Assembly: GCF_900636385.1 (NCBI RefSeq)
Contig: NZ_LR134269.1
Span: 1,426,001-1,490,000 of the forward strand
DNA from: Staphylococcus warneri
GTDB lineage: Bacteria; Bacillota; Bacilli; Staphylococcales; Staphylococcaceae
DNA length: 64,000 bases
Reading direction: 5' to 3'
A program made the position numbers and the translations under genes. This document shows positions 34,671 to 43,191 of the stretch, piece by piece (the stretch's first letter is position 1; each line of letters begins with the position of its first letter). The notes under the pieces were generated by a model. It was not told the origin of the DNA and ran no database searches. It saw only the letters and a program-made list of their open reading frames with translations.

Positions 34671-35268
34671 AAGCTTCTAATATCTTTTTATTATTTAAAA
34701 TAGCTTCTTTAATTCTTTTTTCACCCACAACAAGTTTAAGAATGAAAAATTGATAGTAACTCAATGAATCAATTACTTTTTTATAATTAGAGAATTGATG
34801 ATAGTTTTGGTTATCTAATAAATCATACATCAATACGATTTCAGGTTTAATATAATCCACATCATAATTTAATGAATGGAAATAAATATTATTCTTAGGT
34901 AAACGAATTTGAGAATTCAACCTAAATATCCACTCATCATTCACAACATCATATACAAATATCTCCATAATTTGTTGCTCTTCATCATACACATTTGCAT
35001 GTGTAATTTCTTTTAATGACATGTTATGACTTTCTGAACATTCACCAGCTTTATTAAAAAAACGAACATCAAAATGTTTTGGTATAGCTTTGACAATATC
35101 TATTAATTTTTTACGTTCTACACAAATATCTACTTTTGAAGGTAGTTCAAGGTCATCACTTAAAAATAACTGCATTGCTACAACGCCATGAAACTTGAAA
35201 GACTGTGATGATGATTGAATTAATGCTTCAACTAAAGTTTGAGTATTTGAATGCTCTTCCATATACAT
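34669..35268 (-). CDS. Hypothetical protein, nucleotidyltransferase-like pattern
   Basis: A 199-residue soluble protein. The order VVAMQLFLSDDLELPSKVDICVE (a DxD-like strand), then a later IKPEIVLMYDLLDN element, resembles minimal nucleotidyltransferase domains such as those of AbiEii or aminoglycoside adenylyltransferase-like proteins, but the catalytic GxS is absent or disguised; this is only a resemblance. AAGGTGG lies five bases before the ATG at 35268. A consensus promoter at 35306-35334 places transcription start near the first in-frame ATG (35298), so translation from that ATG is unlikely. No partner antitoxin-like gene adjoins it. Confidence 0.7.
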   Translation of the reverse strand: MYMEEHSNTQTLVEALIQSSSQSFKFHGVVAMQLFLSDDLELPSKVDICVERKKLIDIVKAIPKHFDVRFFNKAGECSESHNMSLKEITHANVYDEEQQIMEIFVYDVVNDEWIFRLNSQIRLPKNNIYFHSLNYDVDYIKPEIVLMYDLLDNQNYHQFSNYKKVIDSLSYYQFFILKLVVGEKRIKEAILNNKKILEA

Positions 35269-35305
35269 GTACACCACCTTCTTAGTAAACGCTTTCATAA
35301 CCTAT

Positions 35306-35334
35306 ATTATACCCTCTAGCTACATCTTTTTCAA
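35306..35334 (-). promoter_or_regulatory. Sigma-A promoter for the 34.7-35.3 kb gene
   Basis: On the minus strand TTGAAA, 17-bp spacer, consensus TATAAT (35306-35311). It decides the start codon of the gene downstream. The rest of the 35299-35647 intergenic stretch shows no other feature. Confidence 0.75.
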
Positions 35335-35647
35335 TTGATTATTTGTGAACAATTAGTAAAAATTATATTTAATATACTGATAATTTTTTATTATTTCATC
35401 TTAATTGGTGGATACTCCAATGGTTATTTATTAAAAGTGTCTATAACGTTAAATTTTCAAATAATATTCTTAATTTCACTTACAATAGATTGAACATCAT
35501 TAAATGTAAGTTTATAATCAATATTGAGTTATCAATTGTGTGATTTTGATTATATATATTATTTTCTTTTTCATAAAAATTAATATTTCATATCATTGTC
35601 ATACATATGTATTACTGTTTAAATCTAAATGGATTCGGGTGAAAATT

Positions 35648-36508
35648 ATGTCAACTTTATCGATAATTCTAATAATTATCATCATTGTTTTGATTATCGC
35701 ATTTTTCTTGAATCAACAGTATTTAAAAAGTAGAGTTGAAACTGAAGAATATGCAAAAAATCAAATCGTAGCGAAAAATTCAGCTTTAAGTGAGGAAAAT
35801 CTTTCTTTAAAAAATCAAATGTTAAGTACCAACAAAGGCATTAGCCCACATGCATTCAAAAATGCAAAACGTGATTTACGAGGTATCTTAGATAAATTTG
35901 TGGAAAGTGGTCAGTTAAAGGTATATAACATCATAGCAACGAGTAACCTTGCCACAAAACATCCATTATTTGATTATGTAAGATCATTTGATTTTATTAT
36001 TGTTACTGATGTAGGTTTAATCAATGTTGATGTTAAACATTGGAATCAAAAAACTTTCTACCACTTTGATGTGCCTGATAAGCACATTAATTTAGACCAA
36101 CAACCTCTAAATAGAGATAAAATTGTTGGACATTATATTAGTGAACAATATCATAAACAATTCAATACTACTCGTGAAGGTGTCTATACATTCATTGAAA
36201 TGCTTCAAGATAATCGAGTAATATATGAATTTTATGATTATGATCCTTACCAACAAGCTGCTAATAACGCTAAAGCATTAAAAGACCAAATCGAGTCACA
36301 GTTCAATTTCAAAATTCAAAGTATCGGTGTGGTTTATTTTAATGATGGAACTGTCAATATTATCGAAGGTTCTGAAGAAAGCGACAAATATGTAGACACA
36401 GTTTCAACTAAATCATCACTTGAAAAAGTGATTAATGACGCAGTAAGTTTATCTAAACATCCATTAACTAAAGATCAAGTTGAACAAATTACACAACAAT
36501 TTAATTAA
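35648..36508 (+). CDS. Membrane-anchored NERD-like domain protein
   Basis: A 286-residue protein with one N-terminal transmembrane helix (LSIILIIIIIVLIIAFFL), a short coiled region (residues 30-60) and a soluble domain. The segment FDFIIVTDVGLINVDVKHWNQKTFY resembles the NERD (nuclease-related) core, with a D...D-x-K arrangement, here predicted to face the cytoplasm. GGGTG lies before the ATG at 35648; an in-frame ATG 36 codons earlier would place a second hydrophobic segment in front and lacks a ribosome site. It is next to the membrane nuclease nuc2. Activity is unproven. Confidence 0.7.
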   Translation: MSTLSIILIIIIIVLIIAFFLNQQYLKSRVETEEYAKNQIVAKNSALSEENLSLKNQMLSTNKGISPHAFKNAKRDLRGILDKFVESGQLKVYNIIATSNLATKHPLFDYVRSFDFIIVTDVGLINVDVKHWNQKTFYHFDVPDKHINLDQQPLNRDKIVGHYISEQYHKQFNTTREGVYTFIEMLQDNRVIYEFYDYDPYQQAANNAKALKDQIESQFNFKIQSIGVVYFNDGTVNIIEGSEESDKYVDTVSTKSSLEKVINDAVSLSKHPLTKDQVEQITQQFN

Positions 36509-36520
36509 AAATTATATGAT

Positions 36521-36570
36521 AAAAGGCCGATACAATTATGAAAAGATATCCATAATTGTATCGGCCTTCT
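36521..36570. terminator. Bidirectional terminator
   Basis: Perfect 18-bp stem AAGGCCGATACAATTATG / CATAATTGTATCGGCCTT between convergent genes. Confidence 0.88.
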
Positions 36571-36579
36571 TATTACATA

Positions 36580-37110
36580 TTAACTCCAAATATTGACTTT
36601 ATTTTTCTTAGCTTCATTTTGAGCCTTTTTAAATACATCTCTATATTTACCGTTTGGCGCAAAGTACTTCTCTCTTGCTAAACCTTTTTCAACGAGTTCT
36701 TTATTATACATATGATCTTTATCTAACCATACATAGGCTAAAGTTCTACCATATCTATCATTTTTTTCTTTATCATATTCAAGATACACGTCTTTATTAG
36801 TTAAAGTTTTCTTACTATAGTTCGAAGCCTCTTTACCATAAGGTTGAACAGGTGTGTTCGGTTTAACTGTTTCAGGCGTATCAACACCAATTAAACGCAC
36901 TTTAATATTTTTGTTGCCCTGTTTTGCTACAAACGTATCCCCGTCAACTACTCTATCAATATGAACTTTTTCCTTTCCTTTTAATTCTGTATTAGTATTT
37001 TCAGATTTAGATCCACTAAATGGTCCAGTATGATTAATAAATTGAAACAATAATACACAAACAACTATAATGACCAACACAAGTGTTGATAAAGACTTTT
37101 TCGATTTCAT
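36580..37110 (-). CDS. nuc2: Membrane-anchored thermonuclease (Nuc2-like)
   Basis: Staphylococcal nuclease-family enzyme of 176 residues that cleaves DNA and RNA with Ca2+. An uncleaved N-terminal signal anchor (STLVLVIIVVCVLLFQFI) is followed by the OB-fold nuclease domain: RVVDGDTFVA, the catalytic Arg in VRLIGVDTPE, Glu in QPYGKEAS..., and the second Arg in YDKEKNDRYGR. Ends with NIWS as in Nuc2. The ATG at 37110 is chosen over a GTG three codons earlier because GGGTG sits between them and is correctly spaced. Surface-bound rather than secreted, by the anchor. Confidence 0.93.
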   Translation of the reverse strand: MKSKKSLSTLVLVIIVVCVLLFQFINHTGPFSGSKSENTNTELKGKEKVHIDRVVDGDTFVAKQGNKNIKVRLIGVDTPETVKPNTPVQPYGKEASNYSKKTLTNKDVYLEYDKEKNDRYGRTLAYVWLDKDHMYNKELVEKGLAREKYFAPNGKYRDVFKKAQNEAKKNKVNIWS

Positions 37111-37243
37111 TGATGTCACCCATTCTTACTTATTTATCCTGACTAATGATAATGAATAATAATCATAGCGTCAATACTAAATAAAAATTTTTAAACAAGC
37201 ATGACCATGATATAATAATCAATGATAGGAGTGAATTAACAAT

Positions 37244-37426
37244 ATGTCTAGTGAGAATAGAGTCACACTTATAGCAGTCATTGTGGCAGTTATAATAGGT
37301 ATTGTAATGCAAGTTGTATTTAAATTCCCAACTATAGTTTCTGCCGTAGTTGCATTATTTTTAGGAATTTTAGTAGGTTTTATCGTTTATTTAATCACCA
37401 ATTTCATGGATAAAAGAAAGCGATAG
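37244..37426 (+). CDS. Small two-helix membrane protein, hypothetical
   Basis: A 60-residue protein beginning MSSENRVT with two hydrophobic segments (LIAVIVAVIIGIVMQVVF and SAVVALFLGILVGFIVYLI) and a basic tail MDKRKR, implying an inside C-terminus. AGGAGTG lies about ten bases before the ATG and a terminator follows. No motif gives a function. It sits between nuc2 and the two-component locus. Confidence 0.7.
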   Translation: MSSENRVTLIAVIVAVIIGIVMQVVFKFPTIVSAVVALFLGILVGFIVYLITNFMDKRKR

Positions 37427-37464
37427 ACAATATTTTTTTAAATATCAATATTAAACAAAGCGTG

Positions 37465-37496
37465 CCATTGAAATCAAATTCAATGGCCTTTTTTAA
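37465..37496 (+). terminator. Terminator of the small membrane protein gene
   Basis: Stem GCCATTGAA / TTCAATGGC with a short loop, followed by seven T residues. Confidence 0.85.
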
Positions 37497-37618
37497 TTTC
37501 AAAAAAATATTTATTTTGTAACATTTATGTGAATATTAGAGGAATAATTTGTAAAATTTGTGGTATATAAAAATTAATAAAACAATTAATTCAATAAAAT
37601 TTTTAGGAGGGGGAAATT

Positions 37619-37783
37619 ATGGAAATTATAGATTGCATCATTGATAGCTATGAAATTACTTATAAAGTTAAAACACCCCAAAATCATACATTTGATCATA
37701 CATTAAGCATTGAAACACCAACTTATAAAGCAATTGAAATTTTAAAATTACTTTCAGAACATGTTGATAAACAACCAAGCTAA
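37619..37783 (+). CDS. Hypothetical 54-residue protein
   Basis: A short complete frame encoding MEIIDCIIDSYEITYKV... to SEHVDKQPS. It has one of the best ribosome sites in the window (AGGAGGGGG, about five bases before the ATG). Pattern suggests beta strands followed by a C-terminal helix (AIEILKLLSEHV). Its stop codon abuts the convergent response-regulator stop. I do not recognise it; the strong site and balanced composition make it likely real. Confidence 0.65.
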   Translation: MEIIDCIIDSYEITYKVKTPQNHTFDHTLSIETPTYKAIEILKLLSEHVDKQPS

Positions 37784-38386
37784 TTATATCCAACCATTAT
37801 TTGTGGCAATTTTCCAAGCGTCAAAACGATTTTCAGCTTCAAGTTTATCAATAATAGATGATGTATAATTACGTATTGTTCCATTAGATAAATATAATTT
37901 ATCTGCAATATCCTTACTACTTAATCCATTACCGATTTCTCGTAAGACAACTTGTTCTTTGTGCGTTAATGGATTGGTGTACGTAATTAATGATGTCATC
38001 AAGCTATCAATATATTCTTTCTTCCCTTTAACTACCTTCTGAATAGTATTTACTAATTCATCTATGGATCGCTCTTTTAAAACATATGCATCTACATCAT
38101 TTGCTACAGCTTTTTCAAAATATCCTGGTCTTTTAAAAGTTGTAACAACGATAATTTTGGTCTGTAATTTTAACGCTTTAGATTCTGCTAAGATTTCAAT
38201 ACCAGTCATACCTGGCATTTCTATATCTAGAATTGCAATATCAGGTTCATATGTTTTTATTAACTCTAATGCCTCATTACCATTTCCTACATCTGCTATT
38301 ACCTTCAAATCATCATTTAATTCGATAAGTTGTACCATAGCTTTTCTAAGCATATGTTGATCTTCAGCTATAATCATTGTAATCAC
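37784..38386 (-). CDS. NarL/FixJ-family response regulator
   Basis: A 200-residue regulator. The receiver domain has the acid pocket (IIAEDQ), phospho-acceptor Asp54 in AILDIEMPG, the conserved Thr in VVTTF and Lys in VLKERS. The C-terminal LuxR-type HTH is at roughly 137-195 (LTHKEQVVLREIGNGLSSKDIADKLYLSNGTIRNYTS). It overlaps the histidine-kinase stop by four bases. In staphylococci this locus pairs the system with the ABC exporter just upstream. Target binding would be by a dimer to an inverted repeat; see 41167-41184. Confidence 0.93.
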   Translation of the reverse strand: MITMIIAEDQHMLRKAMVQLIELNDDLKVIADVGNGNEALELIKTYEPDIAILDIEMPGMTGIEILAESKALKLQTKIIVVTTFKRPGYFEKAVANDVDAYVLKERSIDELVNTIQKVVKGKKEYIDSLMTSLITYTNPLTHKEQVVLREIGNGLSSKDIADKLYLSNGTIRNYTSSIIDKLEAENRFDAWKIATNNGWI

Positions 38387-39482
38387 ATCATTTCACCTCT
38401 AGGTACACAGATTGTTAGTTTAGTTCCATTGTGATTTTCAATATTTAGTTCTCCATTTAAATAATTCACTCTATTCCGAATACTACTCAACTTTTCTTTA
38501 TCTTTATTATTCATTCCTATACCGTTATCTTGGATAGTTAACATAATATATTTTTGATAATCACTCACATTAATTTTAACTGTAGTTGCATTAGCATGTT
38601 TAATAATATTGTTTATCGCCTCTTTTAAAATCATGGATACCAAAGCCTGCTTTGCTGGATTTAAAGATGCTACTATTTGTGTGTTAGAAAAAGCAAAATC
38701 AATTTGAGCATCTTTTAAAATTGTCGATACTGCTTTAACTTCTTCTTGAAATGAAGGCGTTTGAAGATTTTCTATTATATTTCTCACTTTTTTTAACGTG
38801 TCTTTTGATAGTTCATTGATAGATTCTATTTCATCTCTAGCTTTAGCTGGTTGTTGATCAATCAGTTTCATAGCTAGCTCTGATTTTAAGGTTAAACTTG
38901 CAAAAACGTGACCTAACGTATCATGCAAATCTTGTCCTATACGTGATCGTTCTTGTTCCGCTATTAGAATATTAATGTATTTATTCTGTTCTGTAAGTTT
39001 TTCTTTCATTTTACGCTCTTCTAAAGCATAAATATTCCCTACACACATTAAAAATATGACCACAAAATAAATTGATAAAGGTAATGTTGCATCATTTATA
39101 ATAATAAACGTGATTCCTAGTGTTACTATAATCGCAATAACAAATGTAATAAAATATTTAGACTTAAATCCTTTTTTCAACATGAAAGGAATAGCAAATG
39201 CACTAAAGAAATAAAATAATGCATTCATTGGTTGTTTACATATAACAAAATAATCTAATAATATATAGTGAATCAGAAACATTATATACAGTGTTTTATC
39301 ACTCACGTGATTATAGTAAAAACAATTGTGATATAATCAATTGCAAAAATGATTACAATTAGAAAATATTCCCATTTGGGTCTCTCAATACTATAATCGA
39401 TTAGGTTTAATATCGGAAAAATCAAATAAATTAAAGGTGTTATTCTGGTTCCAATTTTTGTCCAAATGGATACATTTGTCAT
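38383..39482 (-). pseudogene. DesK/LnrJ-type sensor histidine kinase, split by a frameshift
   Basis: Membrane histidine kinase of the HisKA_3 type. The larger frame (38383-39306) has four transmembrane segments, a coiled linker (YALEERKMKEKL), the phosphorylation site QDLHDTLGHVFASL and an HATPase domain (KEAINNIIKHANATTVKI, DNGIGM). Upstream, a second frame starts one base after the permease stop with MTNVSIWTKIGTRITPL..., giving 59 residues and two more membrane segments, and stops exactly where the larger frame begins. One extra T in the sense-strand T5 run (plus-strand A5, 39318-39322) would fuse them as ...VFYYNHVSDKTLY, total about 366 residues. As read, the kinase lacks its first two helices. 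Confidence 0.82.
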
Positions 39483-39483
39483 A

Positions 39484-40215
39484 TTAATCCACTGCTTTCT
39501 GTTTATTAATCAATAATGCGATCATTAAAAATATCACGCTATAAAAAAATATTATTCCAAAAGAAGTAAAATCTATACCATCACCTTTACTTAAACGATA
39601 AGCCAATTGTTTAAGATGATAAGTAGGTGTTAATTTAGAAATAGTTTGCAACCAATCAGGGAATGTGTTAGTTGGGAACCATAAACCTCCTAAAATCGCT
39701 AATCCTATACCTATTAAGTTAGCAATACTGCTTGCTTTTTGAGTATCGTTAAATTGAGCAATAATTAAACCTAATGTTAACAACAAACTAGCACCTATCC
39801 ATAATATAACTGCAGATTTTATCCACTGTATCATTTCCATATTTACGTTATTATAAAAGTGTGCTACTACAAATATTAATACAATAGCTAATAAAAACTG
39901 AAAAGTAGTCTTACTAACTTTTACCAAATAATATGACGTTATATTAAGAGGTGTGGTCATAAGATGCTTAAACCACCCATTTGTTCTTTCTTCAATCATA
40001 TCAACAGGAAATGAAATCAAACAAAAGTTCATACAACTAAATACTACCATACTATACATATATTCCTTATAAAATATTATTCTTTCAGACTTAGGCAAAT
40101 CTAATATAGAAGTGAATAAAAGATAAAAAAATAGTGGTAAACATATGGACATGATTAAATATAATCTTTTTCTAAGTAGGACTTTAAATTCGATTGTAAA
40201 ATAAGACATTAGCAT
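39484..40215 (-). CDS. ABC-2 type transporter permease
   Basis: A 243-residue membrane protein with six hydrophobic segments, typical of ABC-2 exporter permeases (DrrB/LnrM type). The ending LINKQKAVD is cytoplasmic. GGAGG lies seven bases before the ATG, and the start overlaps the ATP-binding gene stop by one base (TAATG), so the pair is translationally coupled. Together they would export a drug or lipid-like molecule; the substrate is unknown. The histidine kinase follows after one base. Confidence 0.9.
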   Translation of the reverse strand: MLMSYFTIEFKVLLRKRLYLIMSICLPLFFYLLFTSILDLPKSERIIFYKEYMYSMVVFSCMNFCLISFPVDMIEERTNGWFKHLMTTPLNITSYYLVKVSKTTFQFLLAIVLIFVVAHFYNNVNMEMIQWIKSAVILWIGASLLLTLGLIIAQFNDTQKASSIANLIGIGLAILGGLWFPTNTFPDWLQTISKLTPTYHLKQLAYRLSKGDGIDFTSFGIIFFYSVIFLMIALLINKQKAVD

Positions 40216-41087
40216 TATATTTCCTCCTCACTGATATTCGACTTATTAAATAGCACTTCTAATAGAGATGATTTATATATTTCAATTTCATTTAAATCAA
40301 TATTCTGATTCATCATTTCTATTAATATGTCCTTGACTTGTTTTGTTTTAATTTCGAACTTTTGTTCTAATTTTTTGAATATAAAATTAACAGCCAGTTT
40401 TTGAACTTCATCTTTATATTTAAGCGGAATATATATGTAGGATGTTTTTTCTAATGACTTTATTTTATTTATATCTCCCTTAATTTTAATATGACCATTT
40501 TCTAATAAAGCAATTTGATCTGCCATTCTTTCTACTTCCTCTATATAATGTGTGGTATATAAGATGGTCATACCTTCACTTTTAAATCGATTGATTATTT
40601 TCCAAAAATGTTCTCTCGTTTCAATATCCATTGCGGTAGTTGACTCATCTAATACAAGCAACTTTGGTTTACCAGTAACTGTTAAGGCAAAATCTAAAAT
40701 TCTTTGTTGACCACCAGAAAGCTTTGAAGCCCATTGATTAAACAATTGTTCGTCAAAGTTAGTGATATTCATAAAATCCTCTTTAGAAATATGCTCTTGA
40801 TATAAACTACAATATAAATTAAATAACTCTTTTACTTTTACTAATTTTGGAAAATGTGTTTTTTGATATAAAACAGCCATATGTTTTCTATTAATTAAAC
40901 TATTTTCATCAATGATTTCACCAAAATCTATTGCTTTATTACCAATAATAATATCGATTAATGTTGATTTTCCTGCCCCATTTTTGCCAATGAGTGCTGT
41001 GCAAATACCATCTTCTATATTTAAGTTAATATTTTCAAGTACATTGACATTGTTAAATTGTTTACTTAAATGATTTATTTTTATCAT
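40215..41087 (-). CDS. ABC transporter ATP-binding protein
   Basis: A 290-residue ATPase. Walker A is GKNGAGKST (residues 34-42), the Q-loop is at MAVLYQKTHF, the signature LSGGQQRILDFAL, Walker B KLLVLDESTTAMD and the H-loop in TTHYIEE. The C-terminal extension is typical of DrrA-type exporters. The ATG at 41087 has GAGGTGG five bases upstream; the frame runs 24 codons further but through the promoter region. It is the first gene of a four-gene operon with the permease, kinase and regulator. Confidence 0.93.
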   Translation of the reverse strand: MIKINHLSKQFNNVNVLENINLNIEDGICTALIGKNGAGKSTLIDIIIGNKAIDFGEIIDENSLINRKHMAVLYQKTHFPKLVKVKELFNLYCSLYQEHISKEDFMNITNFDEQLFNQWASKLSGGQQRILDFALTVTGKPKLLVLDESTTAMDIETREHFWKIINRFKSEGMTILYTTHYIEEVERMADQIALLENGHIKIKGDINKIKSLEKTSYIYIPLKYKDEVQKLAVNFIFKKLEQKFEIKTKQVKDILIEMMNQNIDLNEIEIYKSSLLEVLFNKSNISEEEI

Positions 41088-41166
41088 TTGTACCACCTCT
41101 TTTTTGAGTTGAATACAGAATATCAATTTTGTATAACTCAAAATAGTAGCGTTTGTCATTATTTAG

Positions 41167-41184
41167 ATATGACATTTGTCATAT
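41167..41184. promoter_or_regulatory. Palindromic operator candidate for the two-component/ABC operon
   Basis: ATATGACATTTGTCATAT is an inverted repeat with perfect eight-base arms around a two-base centre, 80-97 bp upstream of the ATP-binding gene. ATGACA occurs once more, at about 41157-41162 in reverse (TGTCAT). NarL-type regulators bind such repeats; the cognate regulator is the natural candidate. Inference. Confidence 0.5.
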
Positions 41185-41211
41185 AGTTGACATAATATTA
41201 TTATAATAAAT

Positions 41212-41245
41212 AAAAAATCTGCCACATTTAGTGACAGAATTTTTA
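41212..41245 (-). terminator. Terminator of cls
   Basis: Short stem TCTGCCAC / GTGACAGA with one mismatch, followed on the minus strand by TTTTTT, directly after the cls stop. Confidence 0.65.
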
Positions 41246-41247
41246 TA

Positions 41248-42729
41248 TTATAATATTGGCGAGATTAACTTAGCTAAATCTTCTTTAATTTTAATTGTTA
41301 ATGAACGATTTCTATAACTTTCTACTGTTAACTCTTTTGATTTTTCTATATCTTCTTTATAAGCTTGTTTGATTTTTTTAGCTATCTCTTTATCATATAC
41401 AAATGCATTAACCTCAAAGTTTAATTCAAAACTTCTATAGTCCATGTTTGCTGAACCGACTGACACGACCTCATCATCAATTAAACATACTTTAGAATGT
41501 AGGAATCCATTTTCATATGTATAAATATGGACACCACTTTCTAATAATTGTGCCGCATTCGCAAATGTTGCCCAATAAACAAATGGATGGTCTGGCTTAC
41601 AAGGAATCATTAAATGTACCTCAATACCAGTCGCTGCTGCCATTTTCAAAGCATTGATATATGAATTATCTGGAATAAAATAAGGCGTTTGTATATAAAT
41701 CGACTTTTTCGCTTTCATAATCATTTTAGTATAACCAAATTCAATTTGATGCCAATCTTCTGCTGGACTACTTGCCACAATTTGCATAGGTACATGTCCA
41801 TCTTGCACATGTTTTTTCGGAAAATACTTATCGTTATATTCAAATTGAGGTCTATGTGCTTGAGAGTTCCAATCCATCATAAATCGAGTTTGTAAACCAT
41901 CAACTGCGTCTCCAGCAATTCTAAAATGTGTATCTCTCCAATAACCTAATTTACCTAAACCAAGATAATCATCACCGACGTTGAAGCCACCTATATAGCC
42001 AACTTGTCCATCAATAACTACAATTTTACGGTGGTTACGGTTGTTCATTCTAAAATTGATAATTGGTAATTTAGAAGCAAAAAATGCCTCAACTTCTCCG
42101 CCTAATTCATTAAAGTGTTTAAAATTAGCCCTACCAACTTTTTTAGAACCAACATCGTCATATAATAGTTTGACTTCTAAACCTTCTTTCAGTTTTTCCT
42201 CTAATGCTTTGATGATACGTTTACCTAAGCCATCCAATTCGAAGCCAAAGTATTCTAAATGAATATAATCTTTAGCATTTCGAATATCTTCTAACATTTG
42301 ATCATACAATTCATGACCATCTGTAAAAACATCAAGTTGGTTATTTTCAGTAATAAAACCATCTTGGTTCATAAGTAACATTCGTACTAGGTCATGGTGT
42401 TTCGCTACTAATTGATTATCCGTACCATATTGGTGTTCATCAAATTCCTTAATTTGTCTATCTATAAGTTCATTAAATGCATCTAATTCTTTACCATTAT
42501 TTTTATCTAGTTTACGTTTAGACACTGTACGACCAAAGAATAAATAAAGGATAAAACCAATTAAAGGTAATACAAATAGTACAAATAACCATGCCCATGT
42601 TGAGCTTGCACTACGTCGATTTCTCTCCAAAAATATAATAATAAATGCTAAAACAACATTAATTACAAAACCTATTGCAAGTAATATTGTAAAAAGCATA
42701 CCCAAATCATGAGAAAACTTTAATTCCAT
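41248..42729 (-). CDS. cls: Cardiolipin synthase
   Basis: Membrane enzyme condensing two phosphatidylglycerols into cardiolipin. The 493-residue protein has two N-terminal transmembrane helices and two phospholipase-D domains with HKD motifs: NHRKIVVIDGQVGYIGG near residue 222 and LHSKVCLIDDEVVSVGSANMD near residue 405. The ATG at 42729 is nine bases from AGGAG; an ATG two codons earlier is only three bases from it. The length equals the S. aureus homologue at the same location (Cls1). Confidence 0.96.
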   Translation of the reverse strand: MELKFSHDLGMLFTILLAIGFVINVVLAFIIIFLERNRRSASSTWAWLFVLFVLPLIGFILYLFFGRTVSKRKLDKNNGKELDAFNELIDRQIKEFDEHQYGTDNQLVAKHHDLVRMLLMNQDGFITENNQLDVFTDGHELYDQMLEDIRNAKDYIHLEYFGFELDGLGKRIIKALEEKLKEGLEVKLLYDDVGSKKVGRANFKHFNELGGEVEAFFASKLPIINFRMNNRNHRKIVVIDGQVGYIGGFNVGDDYLGLGKLGYWRDTHFRIAGDAVDGLQTRFMMDWNSQAHRPQFEYNDKYFPKKHVQDGHVPMQIVASSPAEDWHQIEFGYTKMIMKAKKSIYIQTPYFIPDNSYINALKMAAATGIEVHLMIPCKPDHPFVYWATFANAAQLLESGVHIYTYENGFLHSKVCLIDDEVVSVGSANMDYRSFELNFEVNAFVYDKEIAKKIKQAYKEDIEKSKELTVESYRNRSLTIKIKEDLAKLISPIL

Positions 42730-42759
42730 AAACATATACTCCTAACGACATATTATCTT

Positions 42760-42963
42760 TTAATTTGACTCATTTTTGACTAAAGTCACAAAAGCAGTGA
42801 AATCTTCCTCAATATTTGGAAACTTTTGTTCTTCAGTCTGTTTAATTGTAACATTTAACAAACGATAATTTGCCCCTTCTTCTGATTTTAAAAATTCATT
42901 TAAAGTACTTTCTAATTTTTCTAAACTACTTTCTGTAAAAGTCTTAAATGTAATTTGTTCCAT
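42760..42963 (-). CDS. Small hypothetical protein (possibly Cse60-like)
   Basis: A 67-residue soluble protein with a charged helix LEKLESTLNEFLKSEEGANY and a strand-rich end FTAFVTLVKN. The layout recalls Cse60-type small proteins of Firmicutes, but the similarity is weak and recalled only in pattern. AAAAGGGG precedes the ATG. It lies directly upstream of cls on the same strand, with about 30 bp between, so it may be cotranscribed. Confidence 0.7.
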   Translation of the reverse strand: MEQITFKTFTESSLEKLESTLNEFLKSEEGANYRLLNVTIKQTEEQKFPNIEEDFTAFVTLVKNESN

Positions 42964-43191
42964 GTTCTAATCCCCTTTTCTTTTTATTGATTAAATGATA
43001 CGGCTTTTCTAAAAATAATTCAATAAATAGCGAAAGCGACAAAAGGAATTAAATATATTTCGACATTATATTGCTCGGAATATATTTGAAATATATTTAA
43101 AGTAAGATATAATATATTCATCCATCTTAGTTATCAGAATAATCTAACTAATTAAGGAAAGTAATTCATTGTAATATTGGAGGGAAAGTAA

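Noticed and set aside
37140..37170. Fur-like TGATAATGAATAATAATCA upstream of nuc2
   Set aside because: The arms are not complementary (TGATAAT versus ATAATCA), so it is not a proper Fur palindrome.
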